The notes beneath the pieces are model-generated. The model saw only the letters and a list, made by a program, of their open reading frames with translations, searched no databases and was not told where the DNA came from. A stretch of 64,000 nt of DNA. Origin: Venenivibrio stagnispumantis (GTDB lineage Bacteria > Aquificota > Aquificia > Aquificales > Hydrogenothermaceae). The position numbers and the translations under genes are program-made. Positions 42,132-55,089 of this stretch are shown in pieces. Where the stretch lies: positions 124,001 through 188,000 of the forward strand of contig NZ_FXTX01000001.1 in the NCBI RefSeq assembly GCF_900182795.1. The letters are read 5' to 3'. How positions within the stretch are numbered: the stretch's first letter is position 1; each line of letters starts with the position of its first letter.

Positions 42132-43544
42132 ATGTGTGGAATATTTGGAGTTTTTAATAATAAATCTGCAGCAGAGCTTACATTCCTTGGTCTTCATGCA
42201 TTACAACACAGAGGACAGGAATCTGCCGGAATAGCTGTATCAGATGGATATGATATAAATGTTAGACTTGGACAGGGTCTTGTTACAAAAGCAATATCAG
42301 ATGAAGATTTAAAAGAGTTAAAAGGAGATATTGCTATCGGTCATGTTAGATATTCAACAGCCGGTGGTTCTAATCCTAAGAATATCCAACCATTTTTTGC
42401 TCATTTTTACGGCGGAAGTTTTGCCATAGCCCATAACGGCAATCTTGTTAATGCAAATAGTTTAAGGACAAAGTTAGAAAAAGAGGGAGCAATTTTCAGG
42501 TCTACATCGGATACAGAGATATTTGTTCATCTCATCGCTCGCTCTAAGAATCCACCACCATCCCATATTAATCTTCATAAAAATGATACAGAATTTTTAC
42601 CTCTTGTATTTGAAGCAATGGGAAAAGTTAAAGGAGCATACTCTTTACTTATTTTAAGAGAAAAACAACTTATAGCAGTAAGGGACCCTTTTGGATTTAG
42701 ACCTCTTTCTCTTGGAAAAAATAAATCAGGAAGTTATTTTTTTGCTTCTGAAAGTTGTGCATTTGATATAGTAGATGCAGAATATCTAAGAGATATTAAT
42801 CCGGGAGAAGTGGTTGTTATAGATGATGCAGGTATTCGCTCTTATTATCCTTTTGAATATCCACAAAATCTTAAAAAATGTATATTTGAGTTTGTATATT
42901 TTGCAAGACCTGATAGCATAATATTTAAAGATTATGTATATGAAATAAGAAAAAATATGGGAAGAAATCTTGCAAAAGAATATCCAATAGATGCTGATTG
43001 TGTAGTACCTGTATTGGATTCAGGTTTAGTTGCAGCAATGGGATATTCAGAAGAAAGTGGCATTCCACTTGAGATAGGAATAATCAGAAATCATTATGTA
43101 GGAAGAAGCTTTATCCAACCTACTCAAGAAATAAGGGATTTAAGTGTTAAATTAAAATTAAATCCGGTTAGACAGGCAATAGAGGGAAAAAGAATAATAG
43201 TTATAGATGATTCACTTGTTAGAGGAACTACAAGTAAAAAAATAGTTAATATGCTACGAAGAGCCGGAGCAAAAGAAATCCATATGTTAATTAGCTCACC
43301 ACCTGTTATAAGTCCATGTTATTATGGTATAGACACACCAACAAAAGAAGAGCTCATTGCAAATAATATGAGTATAGAAGAGATAAAAAATTTCATAGGA
43401 GCAGATGGCCTAAATTATCTATCCTTAGAAGGAATGCTTGATGCAGCAGATAAAACAAAAGGCTACTGCACCGCATGTTTTACCGGTATTTATCCTGTTT
43501 TAGATGAAGAAGAGTTAGTTTTATCTGAGAAAAAAGATATTTAA
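42132..43544 (+). CDS. purF: Amidophosphoribosyltransferase
   Basis: A 470-residue enzyme, first committed step of purine synthesis (PRPP plus glutamine to phosphoribosylamine). Seen: catalytic Cys2 after the initiator Met (MCGIFGVF), LHALQHRGQESAGI, GHVRYSTAGGSN, the PRPP loop RIIVIDDSLVRGTTSKK, and cysteines for the structural Fe-S cluster (KKCIFEFVYFARPDS, GYCTACFTGIYP). There is no propeptide before Cys2, unlike B. subtilis PurF. The ATG has a weak GAGG 12 bases upstream. Confidence 0.97.
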   Translation: MCGIFGVFNNKSAAELTFLGLHALQHRGQESAGIAVSDGYDINVRLGQGLVTKAISDEDLKELKGDIAIGHVRYSTAGGSNPKNIQPFFAHFYGGSFAIAHNGNLVNANSLRTKLEKEGAIFRSTSDTEIFVHLIARSKNPPPSHINLHKNDTEFLPLVFEAMGKVKGAYSLLILREKQLIAVRDPFGFRPLSLGKNKSGSYFFASESCAFDIVDAEYLRDINPGEVVVIDDAGIRSYYPFEYPQNLKKCIFEFVYFARPDSIIFKDYVYEIRKNMGRNLAKEYPIDADCVVPVLDSGLVAAMGYSEESGIPLEIGIIRNHYVGRSFIQPTQEIRDLSVKLKLNPVRQAIEGKRIIVIDDSLVRGTTSKKIVNMLRRAGAKEIHMLISSPPVISPCYYGIDTPTKEELIANNMSIEEIKNFIGADGLNYLSLEGMLDAADKTKGYCTACFTGIYPVLDEEELVLSEKKDI

Positions 43545-43549
43545 ATATA

Positions 43550-43558
43550 TGTTAAAAT
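43550..43558 (+). promoter_or_regulatory. Candidate extended -10 promoter for lysC
   Basis: TGTTAAAAT at 43550-43558 matches TGnTATAAT at all but one -10 base. The predicted leader is about 33 bases and contains AAAGGAGG just before TTG 43598. The same 9-mer occurs before ilvC. Confidence 0.4.
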
Positions 43559-43597
43559 TTTTATTATAAAAATTGGAATTGTTAAAAGGAGGAAGCA

Positions 43598-44825
43598 TTG
43601 CCTTTAATTGTTCAAAAATTCGGTGGAACATCAGTTGGAAATATAGAAAGAATAAAAAATGTTGCTAAAAAAGTGAAAAAAGCAGTAGATGAAGGAAATA
43701 AAGTTGTTGTAGTTTCTTCTGCAATGACAGGGGAAACAGATAGATTAATATCACTTACAAGGGAGTTATCAAACAGACCAGACCCAAGAGAACAGGATAT
43801 GGTTGTATCTACCGGAGAACAGGTGGCAATAGGATTACTTGCAATAGCTTTAAAAGAACTTGGGATAAATGCAGTAAGTTTAACAGGATGGCAGGTGCCT
43901 ATAATTACAGATAATGCTTACACAAAAGCAAGAATATTAAAAATAGATACCCATAGAATACATAAAGAGCTTGATGAAGGTAAAGTTGTAATAGTAGCCG
44001 GATTTCAAGGTGTTACAGAATATGGTGATATAACAACCCTTGGAAGAGGTGGTTCTGATACTACGGCAGTAGCACTTGCTGCTGCATTAAAAGCAGATGT
44101 TTGTGAAATCTATACAGATGTTACCGGTGTATTTACAGCAGACCCGAGAATTGTTTCATCAGCAAAAAAAATACCGGTTATCTCTTATGAAGAGATGATG
44201 GAAATGGCATCCCTTGGCTCCAAAGTAATGCAGATACGCTCTGTTGAGTTTGGAGCTAAATATGGTGTTAAAATACATGTAAGGTCTTCTTTTGTAGATG
44301 AAGAAGGAACTTGGATAATGGAGGAAAATGAAGAGATGGAAAGAGTTGCAGTTAGAGGAATAAGCCATGAATTAAAAGAATCTAAAATAACAGTGGTAGG
44401 TGTTCCGGATAAGCCGGGAATAGCTGCCAAATTATTTAAAGCTCTTGGAGATAAAAATATTGTTGTGGATATGATTGTTCAGAATGTATCCCATCAAGGC
44501 TTTACAGATATATCTTTTACGGTAAATAAAACTGATGCTGATTATGCAGAAGAGATAGCAAGGGAAGTTGCAAAAGAAGTAGGTGCAAAAGATGTTGAAA
44601 GAAATGATAAAATTGCAAAAATCTCCGTTGTAGGACTTGGTATGAAAACCCATGCCGGTGTAGCTGCAAAAATGTTTGAAACATTATATAAAGAAGGAAT
44701 AAATATATATGCAATATCTACATCAGAGATAAAAATTTCTTGCTTAATAGATGAAAAATATGCAGAGCTTGCAGTAAGAGCATTACATGAAGCATTTATA
44801 GAGAATATGGAAACGGAGATACAGT

Positions 44826-44833
<8 letters not shown>
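43598..44833 (+). CDS. lysC: Aspartate kinase
   Basis: A 411-residue aspartokinase, first step to lysine, threonine and methionine. Seen: [15 protein letters not shown] at the N-terminus, [24 protein letters not shown] and [15 protein letters not shown]. Two ACT domains follow from about residue 260 ([20 protein letters not shown] and [20 protein letters not shown]), suggesting allosteric control by end products. The start is TTG with a very strong AAAGGAGGA upstream. It overlaps the biotin carboxylase gene by 8 bases. Confidence 0.96.
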
Positions 44834-47911
<3,078 letters not shown>

Positions 47912-47913
47912 AA

Positions 47914-48579
47914 ATGGAACTTTATATTTTTGATTTAGACGGAACAATTATTGATTCTTCAAAAGATATAGCAAAAGCAGTAAATTATGCTTTTGAAAAA
48001 TTAAGATTAAACAAATTTCCGGAAGAAGAAATTGTAAAATATGTAGGATACGGAGCAAGAAAATTAATTGAAGATTTAATCCCTGACAAACAGGATTATT
48101 GGGAAGAAAGTTTAAATTTATTCAGAGAGTATTATAACCAAAATCCTTCCGTCCATACTAAACCATATCCTTATGTTAAAGAAGTTCTTGAATATCTTAA
48201 AGAAAATAATAAAAATATAGCAGTTTTAACAAATAAATATGAAAAAATATCAAAAGATATACTAAAAGATATAGGGCTTTGGGAATATATAGATTTAGTT
48301 GTAGGAGCAGATACCTTAGATACAAGAAAACCTGAGCCTGATGGTGTTTATTTTATATTAAAAGTTTTAGAAAAAAATAAAGAAGAAAGTATCTTGATAG
48401 GAGATAGTGAAGTAGATGTTTTAACCGGAAAAAATGCCGGAATAAAAACTGCTTTATTACTTCACGGATATGGAAATAAAGAGTTAGCTAAAAATCTAAA
48501 TCCTGATTATATATTTAAAGATTTTAAAGATTTATTAAGTGAGGTGAAAAAATGGAATGGAAAACAGCTATCACTTTAA
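47914..48579 (+). CDS. gph: HAD-superfamily phosphatase, phosphoglycolate phosphatase-like
   Basis: 221 residues. Seen: HAD motif I FDLDGTIIDSS, a helical cap (residues 15-80), motif II IAVLTNK, motif III lysine in TRKPEPDG and motif IV LIGDSEVDVLTGKNAG. The closest known type is phosphoglycolate phosphatase, but HAD substrates are hard to predict. It begins 2 bases after ftsB and overlaps the next gene by 28 bases. Confidence 0.85.
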   Translation: MELYIFDLDGTIIDSSKDIAKAVNYAFEKLRLNKFPEEEIVKYVGYGARKLIEDLIPDKQDYWEESLNLFREYYNQNPSVHTKPYPYVKEVLEYLKENNKNIAVLTNKYEKISKDILKDIGLWEYIDLVVGADTLDTRKPEPDGVYFILKVLEKNKEESILIGDSEVDVLTGKNAGIKTALLLHGYGNKELAKNLNPDYIFKDFKDLLSEVKKWNGKQLSL

Positions 48580-49337
48580 ACAAAGGAAATGAGATATATC
48601 TTAGAGGATATAATTTATTGGAGCTTGTTGGAAAAATATCTTTTACAGAGGCAATATATTTAACATTAAAAGGAGAGTTTCCTTCAGAAAAAGAAGTTAA
48701 AATGCTTGATGCTATATTTACATCTATTGTAGACCATGGTATAGCAGTGCCTTCAGTAATGGCTTTAAGAAATGTTATATCCGGTGGTAATAAACTTCAT
48801 GTTGGTGTGGCTGCAGGAGTTTTAACTTTTGGTGATTATCACGGCGGAGCTTTGGAAGATGCAATGAGATTATTACAGGAATGGGCTAATAAATCGGATA
48901 ATTTAAGGGAAACTGCAAAAGAGTTGGTAGAAAAAGCAATAAAAGAAAAAATGTTGCTTGCAGGTTTTGGACATAGATACTATAAAGATTTTGACCCAAG
49001 AGCAAAAAGATTAATAGATTTAGCAAAAGAAATAGGATTTTTCGGAAAACATTCAGAATTTGCATTATATCTTGAAGAAGAGATATATAAGATAAAAGGA
49101 AAAAAATTAGTTCTAAATGTAGATGGAGCAATAGCCGGTATAACATCTGATATGGGATTTGATTGGAGAGTAGGAAAAGGATTTTTTATTATCGGAAGAA
49201 TTCCCGGATTAGTAGCCCATGCTTTTGAAGAACTAACTATGGAAAAGCCATTTAGAAGATTAGATGAAGATAAAGAAGTAAATTATATAGGAGAACCACC
49301 AAGGGAATTACCGGAATATATAAAAAACAGAAAATGA
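48552..49337 (+). CDS. ccl: Citryl-CoA lyase (citrate synthase family)
   Basis: 261 residues, about the length of the Hydrogenobacter citryl-CoA lyase and much shorter than citrate synthase. Ccl cleaves citryl-CoA to acetyl-CoA and oxaloacetate in the two-step citrate cleavage of the reductive TCA cycle. Seen: ISFTEAIYLTLKGEFPSEKE, HGIAVPSVMALRNVISGG, FGDYHGGALEDAMRLLQE, LAGFGHRYYKDFDPRAKRLI and IPGLVAHAFEELTMEKPFR, the catalytic His and neighbouring motifs of the citrate synthase fold. The partner citryl-CoA synthetase (ccsAB) is not in the window. Citrate lyase beta-like proteins belong to a different fold and do not fit. Confidence 0.85.
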   Translation: MEWKTAITLNKGNEIYLRGYNLLELVGKISFTEAIYLTLKGEFPSEKEVKMLDAIFTSIVDHGIAVPSVMALRNVISGGNKLHVGVAAGVLTFGDYHGGALEDAMRLLQEWANKSDNLRETAKELVEKAIKEKMLLAGFGHRYYKDFDPRAKRLIDLAKEIGFFGKHSEFALYLEEEIYKIKGKKLVLNVDGAIAGITSDMGFDWRVGKGFFIIGRIPGLVAHAFEELTMEKPFRRLDEDKEVNYIGEPPRELPEYIKNRK

Positions 49338-49370
49338 GCTTTCTCATTGTTAAATCTACAAATAACTTTA

Positions 49371-49379
49371 TGATATAAT
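49371..49379 (+). promoter_or_regulatory. Extended -10 promoter of ilvB
   Basis: TGATATAAT at 49371-49379, TG plus one base plus a perfect TATAAT. The leader to ATG 49404 is about 18 bases with TGAGGTG as ribosome site, too short for a translated attenuator peptide. Confidence 0.6.
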
Positions 49380-49403
49380 TTTAAAAATTTTGAGGTGTAA
49401 AAA

Positions 49404-51146
49404 ATGGTAAAAAGAGGAGCAGATATAATAATAGATGTTTTAATAAAAGAAGGTGTTGATACAGTATTTGGTCTTCCGGGCGGTGCAATAATGGAAGTTT
49501 ATGATGCATTATTTGATGCACCGTTTAAAAATGTATTAGCAAGACACGAACAAGCAGCAGCCCACATGGCAGATGGATATGCAAGGGCAACAGGAAAAGT
49601 AGGAGTAGTGATAGCAACCTCAGGACCTGGGGCTACAAATCTTGTAACAGGGCTTGCTACGGCATATATGGATTCTATACCTATGGTAGCTATAACGGGA
49701 CAGGTTCCAACCCATTATATCGGAACAGATGCATTTCAAGAAGCAGATGTAATAGGTATAACCAGACCTGTAACAAAACATAATTTTCTCGTAACAGATA
49801 TCAAAGATTTGCCTTTAATATTAAGACAGGCTTTTTATATAGCAAGAACAGGAAGACCTGGGCCGGTTTTAGTAGATATACCAAAAGATATAACCCAGCA
49901 AAAAAGTGAGTATTATATCCCAACCGATGAAGAGGTAAAAGAATCCCTTCCAGGTTATAATCCTCATGTGGAAGGAAATCCTGTCCAAATAAAAAAAGCA
50001 GCCCAGTTAATCAGACAGGCAAAAAGACCTGTTTTATATGTAGGTGGTGGAGCCATATTATCAGATGCAGCAGAAGAAGTATATAAGTTAGCCCATCTTA
50101 CAAGAATACCGGTGACAACTACAAATATGGGTAAAGGTGCATTTCCTGAAAATGACCCTCTTGCACTTCATATGCTTGGAATGCATGGAACATATTATGC
50201 AAATATGGCAGTTTATAATAGTGATTTACTTATAGCAGTAGGAGCAAGATTTGATGATAGGGTTACAGGAAAAATAACAGAATTTGCACCTGAAGCTAAA
50301 ATAATACATATAGATATAGACCCGGCTTCAATCAGTAAAACCATTACAGTAGATGTTCCTATTGTTGGAGATGTAAAAATAGTTTTACAAAAATTAATAA
50401 AAGAACTTGAAAAGAAACCTATTGATTGGATAGAAGCAAGGGAAAACTGGTTAAAACAGATAGAAAAATGGAAAGAAGAACATCCTTTAAAATATAGACA
50501 ATCTGATAAAATTATAAAGCCTCAATATGTTATAGAACAGATATATGAAGTTACAAAAGGAGATGCTATCGTATCTGCCGGTGTAGGACAGCATCAGATG
50601 TGGGCAGCTATGTTTTATAAATACTCATATCCAAGACAATTTTTAAATTCCGGTGGGCTTGGAACAATGGGATTTGGTTTTCCGGCAGCAATCGGGGCTA
50701 AAATAGGAAGACCGGAAAAAACAGTTTTTGCAATAGAAGGGGATGGTTCTTTTATAATGAATGTTCAGGATTTAGCAACAGCAGTTCAATACAGGGTTCC
50801 TGTTAAAGTCGCAATAATTAATAATGGTTTTCTCGGAATGGTTAGACAGTGGCAACAATTTTTCTATGATAGTAGATATGCAAGTGTATGTTTATCAGTT
50901 CAACCGGATTTTGTTAAACTTGCAGAGAGCTTTGGAGCAGTAGGACTTAGAGCTACAAAACCATCAGAAGTAAAAGAAGTTTTAGAAAAAGCAATGACAA
51001 TTAATGATAGACCTGTTATAATAGATTTTGTAGTAGATAGAGAAGAAAATGTTTTACCTATGGTTCCGGCAGGAAAAAGTTATAGAGAGATGATTTTATC
51101 ACCGGGTAAAAAGGGTGAAGCAGAAACTATGTATTTAGTGGGGTAG
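49404..51146 (+). CDS. ilvB: Acetolactate synthase, large (catalytic) subunit
   Basis: 580 residues. A TPP enzyme joining two pyruvates (or pyruvate and 2-oxobutyrate) on the way to valine, leucine and isoleucine. Seen: [19 protein letters not shown] with the catalytic Glu in [35 protein letters not shown], and the TPP/Mg motif [20 protein letters not shown] with [12 protein letters not shown]. First gene of ilvBNC. Confidence 0.97.
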   Translation: MVKRGADIIIDVLIKEGVDTVFGLPGGAIMEVYDALFDAPFKNVLARHEQAAAHMADGYARATGKVGVVIATSGPGATNLVTGLATAYMDSIPMVAITGQVPTHYIGTDAFQEADVIGITRPVTKHNFLVTDIKDLPLILRQAFYIARTGRPGPVLVDIPKDITQQKSEYYIPTDEEVKESLPGYNPHVEGNPVQIKKAAQLIRQAKRPVLYVGGGAILSDAAEEVYKLAHLTRIPVTTTNMGKGAFPENDPLALHMLGMHGTYYANMAVYNSDLLIAVGARFDDRVTGKITEFAPEAKIIHIDIDPASISKTITVDVPIVGDVKIVLQKLIKELEKKPIDWIEARENWLKQIEKWKEEHPLKYRQSDKIIKPQYVIEQIYEVTKGDAIVSAGVGQHQMWAAMFYKYSYPRQFLNSGGLGTMGFGFPAAIGAKIGRPEKTVFAIEGDGSFIMNVQDLATAVQYRVPVKVAIINNGFLGMVRQWQQFFYDSRYASVCLSVQPDFVKLAESFGAVGLRATKPSEVKEVLEKAMTINDRPVIIDFVVDREENVLPMVPAGKSYREMILSPGKKGEAETMYLVG

Positions 51147-51150
51147 ATTT

Positions 51151-51714
51151 ATGGAAGATATAAAAGTTGTTAAAACAAGACCAGAACCGGAAAAAAGAAT
51201 AAGAAAACATACAATAGTTGTAAAAGTTATGCATAATTTTGGTGTATTGGCAAGAATAACCGGATTATTTGCAGGAAGAGGGTATAATATAGAAAGCCTA
51301 ACCGTAGGAAGAACCCATGAGCCTAATGTTGCAAGAATAACATTGGTAGTGGAAGGAGATGAAAGGGTAATAGAACAGATAATAAAACAACTAAGAAAAT
51401 TGATAGAAACATTAAGAGTAAGAGATATAACAGATATTCCACATATAGAAAGGGAGCTTGCCCTTATAAAAGTTCATACAGCAGATGAAAAAGCAAGAGA
51501 TGAAATAATGAGATTAGTTAACATATTCAGGGCAAAGGTAGTTGATGTATCAACAGATACATACACAATAGAGATAACCGGCGATAATGAAAAAATAGAA
51601 GCATTTATAGATTTACTTAGACCATTTGGATTAAAAGATATAGGAAGAACAGGAACCCTTGCATTTATAAGGGAGTCTGCCAGCAGAAAATTAGATAAAT
51701 ATACAGCAGAATAA
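51151..51714 (+). CDS. ilvN: Acetolactate synthase, small (regulatory) subunit
   Basis: 187 residues. An N-terminal ACT domain (IVVKVMHNFGVLARITGLFA, GRGYNIESLTVGRTHEPNVA) binds valine for feedback control. The C-terminal ALS_ss_C domain shows IERELALIKVHTADEKARDE and ending GRTGTLAFIRES. A 20-residue charged N-terminal extension precedes the ACT domain. Four bases separate it from ilvB. Confidence 0.96.
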   Translation: MEDIKVVKTRPEPEKRIRKHTIVVKVMHNFGVLARITGLFAGRGYNIESLTVGRTHEPNVARITLVVEGDERVIEQIIKQLRKLIETLRVRDITDIPHIERELALIKVHTADEKARDEIMRLVNIFRAKVVDVSTDTYTIEITGDNEKIEAFIDLLRPFGLKDIGRTGTLAFIRESASRKLDKYTAE

Positions 51715-51719
51715 AATTA

Positions 51720-51728
51720 TGTTAAAAT
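51720..51728 (+). promoter_or_regulatory. Candidate extended -10 promoter for ilvC
   Basis: TGTTAAAAT at 51720-51728, identical to the 9-mer before lysC. The predicted start is only about 18 bases before ATG 51753, with CAGGAGG as ribosome site. It would let ilvC be made independently of ilvBN. Confidence 0.4.
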
Positions 51729-51752
51729 TTAATAAAAAAACAGGAGGTTTAA

Positions 51753-52754
<1,002 letters not shown>

Positions 52755-52756
52755 AA

Positions 52757-53380
52757 ATGAATTTAACTTCCAAGAGAAAGATTATAAAAAAAGTATATGA
52801 ACCGGTTGGCATTCTTATTGCCAAAACCCATATAACTCCTAATATGATAACAATTTTATCTGTGATAGTCGGCGTCTTCGCCGCTATCTATTATTATAAA
52901 GAAAAGCCTTTAATAGGAGCTTTACTTGTTTTTATAAGTGGTTTTTTTGATTTGATGGATGGGATAGTAGCAAGAGAAACAGAAAAATCCTCAAAATTCG
53001 GTGCAGTTTTTGATTGGCTGGCAGACAAATTTGTTGATGGATTTTTGATATTTTTTATAGGAATAACCTACTCAACACCTTTTATAACAGCACTTGGTAT
53101 TACGGCTACAATGCTACATACATTTATAAAACCGGTAGCTTATGCAGAAATAGGTTTTTCAAATAGGGAAAAAGGAAAAATAGAAGACCCTCTTGAAGGG
53201 ATAGGATTTTTCGGAAGACCTGAAACATTGTTAACAATCATTATTTTCTCTATATTTGAACATTTTAATATTTTAGGTGGTTTAGAATTTGGATTTAAGC
53301 TGATAGTTACATTAACTATTTTGTCTTTAATGCAGAGAATAATATATCTATATGTTAAATATAATAAAGATTATGACTAA
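52757..53380 (+). CDS. CDP-alcohol phosphatidyltransferase family protein
   Basis: 207 residues with about five membrane helices. The family signature is complete: DGIVARETEKSSKFGAVFDW, then LAD, fitting DGxxARxxxxxxxxGxxxDxxxD. Members make phosphatidylglycerol phosphate, phosphatidylinositol-type or archaetidyl lipids; the usual candidate is PgsA, but the long N-terminal stretch KVYEPVGILIAKTHITPN is also seen in inositol-phosphate-type members. A possible link to the inositol-phosphatase family gene at 40768 is speculative. Confidence 0.9.
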   Translation: MNLTSKRKIIKKVYEPVGILIAKTHITPNMITILSVIVGVFAAIYYYKEKPLIGALLVFISGFFDLMDGIVARETEKSSKFGAVFDWLADKFVDGFLIFFIGITYSTPFITALGITATMLHTFIKPVAYAEIGFSNREKGKIEDPLEGIGFFGRPETLLTIIIFSIFEHFNILGGLEFGFKLIVTLTILSLMQRIIYLYVKYNKDYD

Positions 53381-53389
53381 GAGGGGAAT

Positions 53390-54049
53390 ATGAATCGTCC
53401 TTATACAATTATTGTATCTGAAGTCACCGTTGATGGAAAATTAACATTAAGAAAAGGTCGCTCTTCAAAAGAAATTATGCAGTTTATGGATGAAGAAGCA
53501 AACAGATATTTACATGAAACAAGAGCAAAAGTTGATGGTATTATGGTAGGAGCAGAAACAATAAGAACAGATAACCCATTTTTAACCGTCAGATATGTAG
53601 AAGGAAAAAATCCAACAAGAATAATCCCAACCTCAAAAGCAGATATTCCTTTTGATGCAAATATACTCGGAAAACATGCTCCAACAATAATTGTAACAAC
53701 AGAATCAGCACCGAAAGAAAAGGTAGAAGCTTTAAAAGAAAAAGTAGAAGTCCTAATTATAGGGAAAGAGTCTGTAGATTTAATTAAGATGATGGATAAA
53801 CTTTATAGCCTTGGAATACATTCTCTTATGGTAGAAGGTGGCTCTACATTAAACTGGCAGTTATTAAAACTTGGATTAGTAGATGAAATTAGAATTATAC
53901 ATATGCCATTTATTGTAGGTGGAGAAAATACACCTACATTTGTAGGTGGAAAAGGATTTGAAAAATTAGAAGATGTTATTAAATTAAAGTTAAGAGCTCA
54001 TTTTTTAAGAGGAAGCCATCTTATAACCGAATGGGAAGTTAAATATTAG
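53390..54049 (+). CDS. Diaminohydroxyphosphoribosylaminopyrimidine-type reductase (RibD C-terminal domain)
   Basis: A 219-residue stand-alone DHFR-like reductase. Seen: RPYTIIVSEVTVDGKLTLRK, VDGIMVGAETIRTDNPFLTV, SLMVEGGSTLNWQLLKLGLV and IHMPFIVGGENTPTFVGGKG. The family reduces the ribosylaminopyrimidine phosphate of riboflavin synthesis. Here the deaminase domain of RibD is missing, as in archaeal-type reductases acting before deamination. The gene is 9 bases from its upstream neighbour. Confidence 0.88.
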   Translation: MNRPYTIIVSEVTVDGKLTLRKGRSSKEIMQFMDEEANRYLHETRAKVDGIMVGAETIRTDNPFLTVRYVEGKNPTRIIPTSKADIPFDANILGKHAPTIIVTTESAPKEKVEALKEKVEVLIIGKESVDLIKMMDKLYSLGIHSLMVEGGSTLNWQLLKLGLVDEIRIIHMPFIVGGENTPTFVGGKGFEKLEDVIKLKLRAHFLRGSHLITEWEVKY

Positions 54050-54058
54050 GTGAAAAAA

Positions 54059-54304
54059 ATGAAAATAAAGGTTTTATATTTTGCTTCCTTAAAGGATAAA
54101 TTAAAAAAAAAGGAAGATATAATAGATTTAAAAGAAGGCAGTAAAGTAGAAGATTTACTAAATGATATAATATCAAAATATCCTCAAATTCAGGAATTAA
54201 TCCAAAAATGTATGATAGCAGTAAATGAAGAATATTCTTCAAAAGATAGAGTATTAAATGAAAATGATATAGTTGCTATTATTCCTCCGGTAAGCGGTGG
54301 ATAA
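54059..54304 (+). CDS. moaD: Molybdopterin synthase sulfur-carrier subunit MoaD
   Basis: An 81-residue ubiquitin-like protein: IKVLYFASLKDKLKKKEDII at the start, NEEYSSKDRVLNENDIVAII and the essential C-terminal PPVSGG, whose last glycine is thiocarboxylated. I choose ATG 54059 since AGGTG lies 8 bases upstream; GTG 54050 would add three residues and overlaps that ribosome site. moaE is not adjacent. Related ThiS-like or other carriers are less likely. Confidence 0.88.
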   Translation: MKIKVLYFASLKDKLKKKEDIIDLKEGSKVEDLLNDIISKYPQIQELIQKCMIAVNEEYSSKDRVLNENDIVAIIPPVSGG

Positions 54305-54309
54305 AAATA

Positions 54310-55080
54310 ATGAAAAAGGCATTAACTGTTGCCGGTTCTGATAATAGTGGTGGTGCCGGTATCCAAGCAGATTTAAAAGTTTTTTCTGCTTTTGGTATTT
54401 ATGGTATGACTGCTATAACATCTATAACGGTTCAAAACACAAAAGGAGTAATAGAAACTATACCGGTAAATTCCCAAACTCTTTATAATCAAATTAAATC
54501 CATTGCAGAAGATATAGGAATAGATGTTTTAAAAGTAGGTATGCTTCAAACAGCAGAAAATGTAGAAATTTTATCAGAAGCAATTGATAAATTTAATTTA
54601 AATCTAAATGTTATTGATACAGTTATAAAATCAAAAAATAATAAATCTTTACTCAATGATGAAGCTATTGATTTATTTATAAAAAAAATAATCCCAAAAA
54701 GTTTTATAATAACGCCAAATATTCCGGAAGCAGAAAGATTAACCGGAAATATTATTAAAGATATTGAAGATATGAAAAAATCAGCAAAAGAATTATACAA
54801 GATGGGAGCAAAATATATAGTTTTAAAAGGCGGACATCTCCCTATGGAAAACAAAGTTTTTGATATTATCTATGATGGAAAAGATTTTGTTATTCTTGAA
54901 TATCCATTTGTAAAAGCAAAAAATACCCATGGAACCGGCTGCACCTATGCATCTGCAATTGCTTCAAATATAGTAAAACAAAAAGATATAATTAAAGCAA
55001 TAAGAATAGCAAGGATATATCTTCAAGGAGCAATAGAAAACAGCACCGATATAGGATTAAATCATTTCTGGATGCATTAG
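54310..55080 (+). CDS. thiD: Hydroxymethylpyrimidine / phosphomethylpyrimidine kinase
   Basis: 256 residues. Phosphorylates HMP and HMP-P in thiamin synthesis. Seen: LTVAGSDNSGGAGIQADLKV, YGMTAITSITVQNTKGV, VLKVGMLQTAENV, TPNIPEAERLTG, YIVLKGGH and the ribokinase-type catalytic loop KNTHGTGCTYASAIAS. Thiamin diphosphate serves porB and ilvB, both in this window. Confidence 0.95.
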   Translation: MKKALTVAGSDNSGGAGIQADLKVFSAFGIYGMTAITSITVQNTKGVIETIPVNSQTLYNQIKSIAEDIGIDVLKVGMLQTAENVEILSEAIDKFNLNLNVIDTVIKSKNNKSLLNDEAIDLFIKKIIPKSFIITPNIPEAERLTGNIIKDIEDMKKSAKELYKMGAKYIVLKGGHLPMENKVFDIIYDGKDFVILEYPFVKAKNTHGTGCTYASAIASNIVKQKDIIKAIRIARIYLQGAIENSTDIGLNHFWMH

Positions 55081-55089
55081 GAGAATAAA

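Noticed and set aside
49330-49349. AATGAG-CTTT-CTCATT hairpin after citryl-CoA lyase as a terminator
   Set aside because: The stem is 6 bp and AT-rich, and GTTAAATC follows instead of a U run, so it is too weak to call.
49338-49403. Leader-peptide attenuator or T-box before ilvB
   Set aside because: The predicted leader is about 18 bases, too short for either, and there is no run of Ile, Leu or Val codons.
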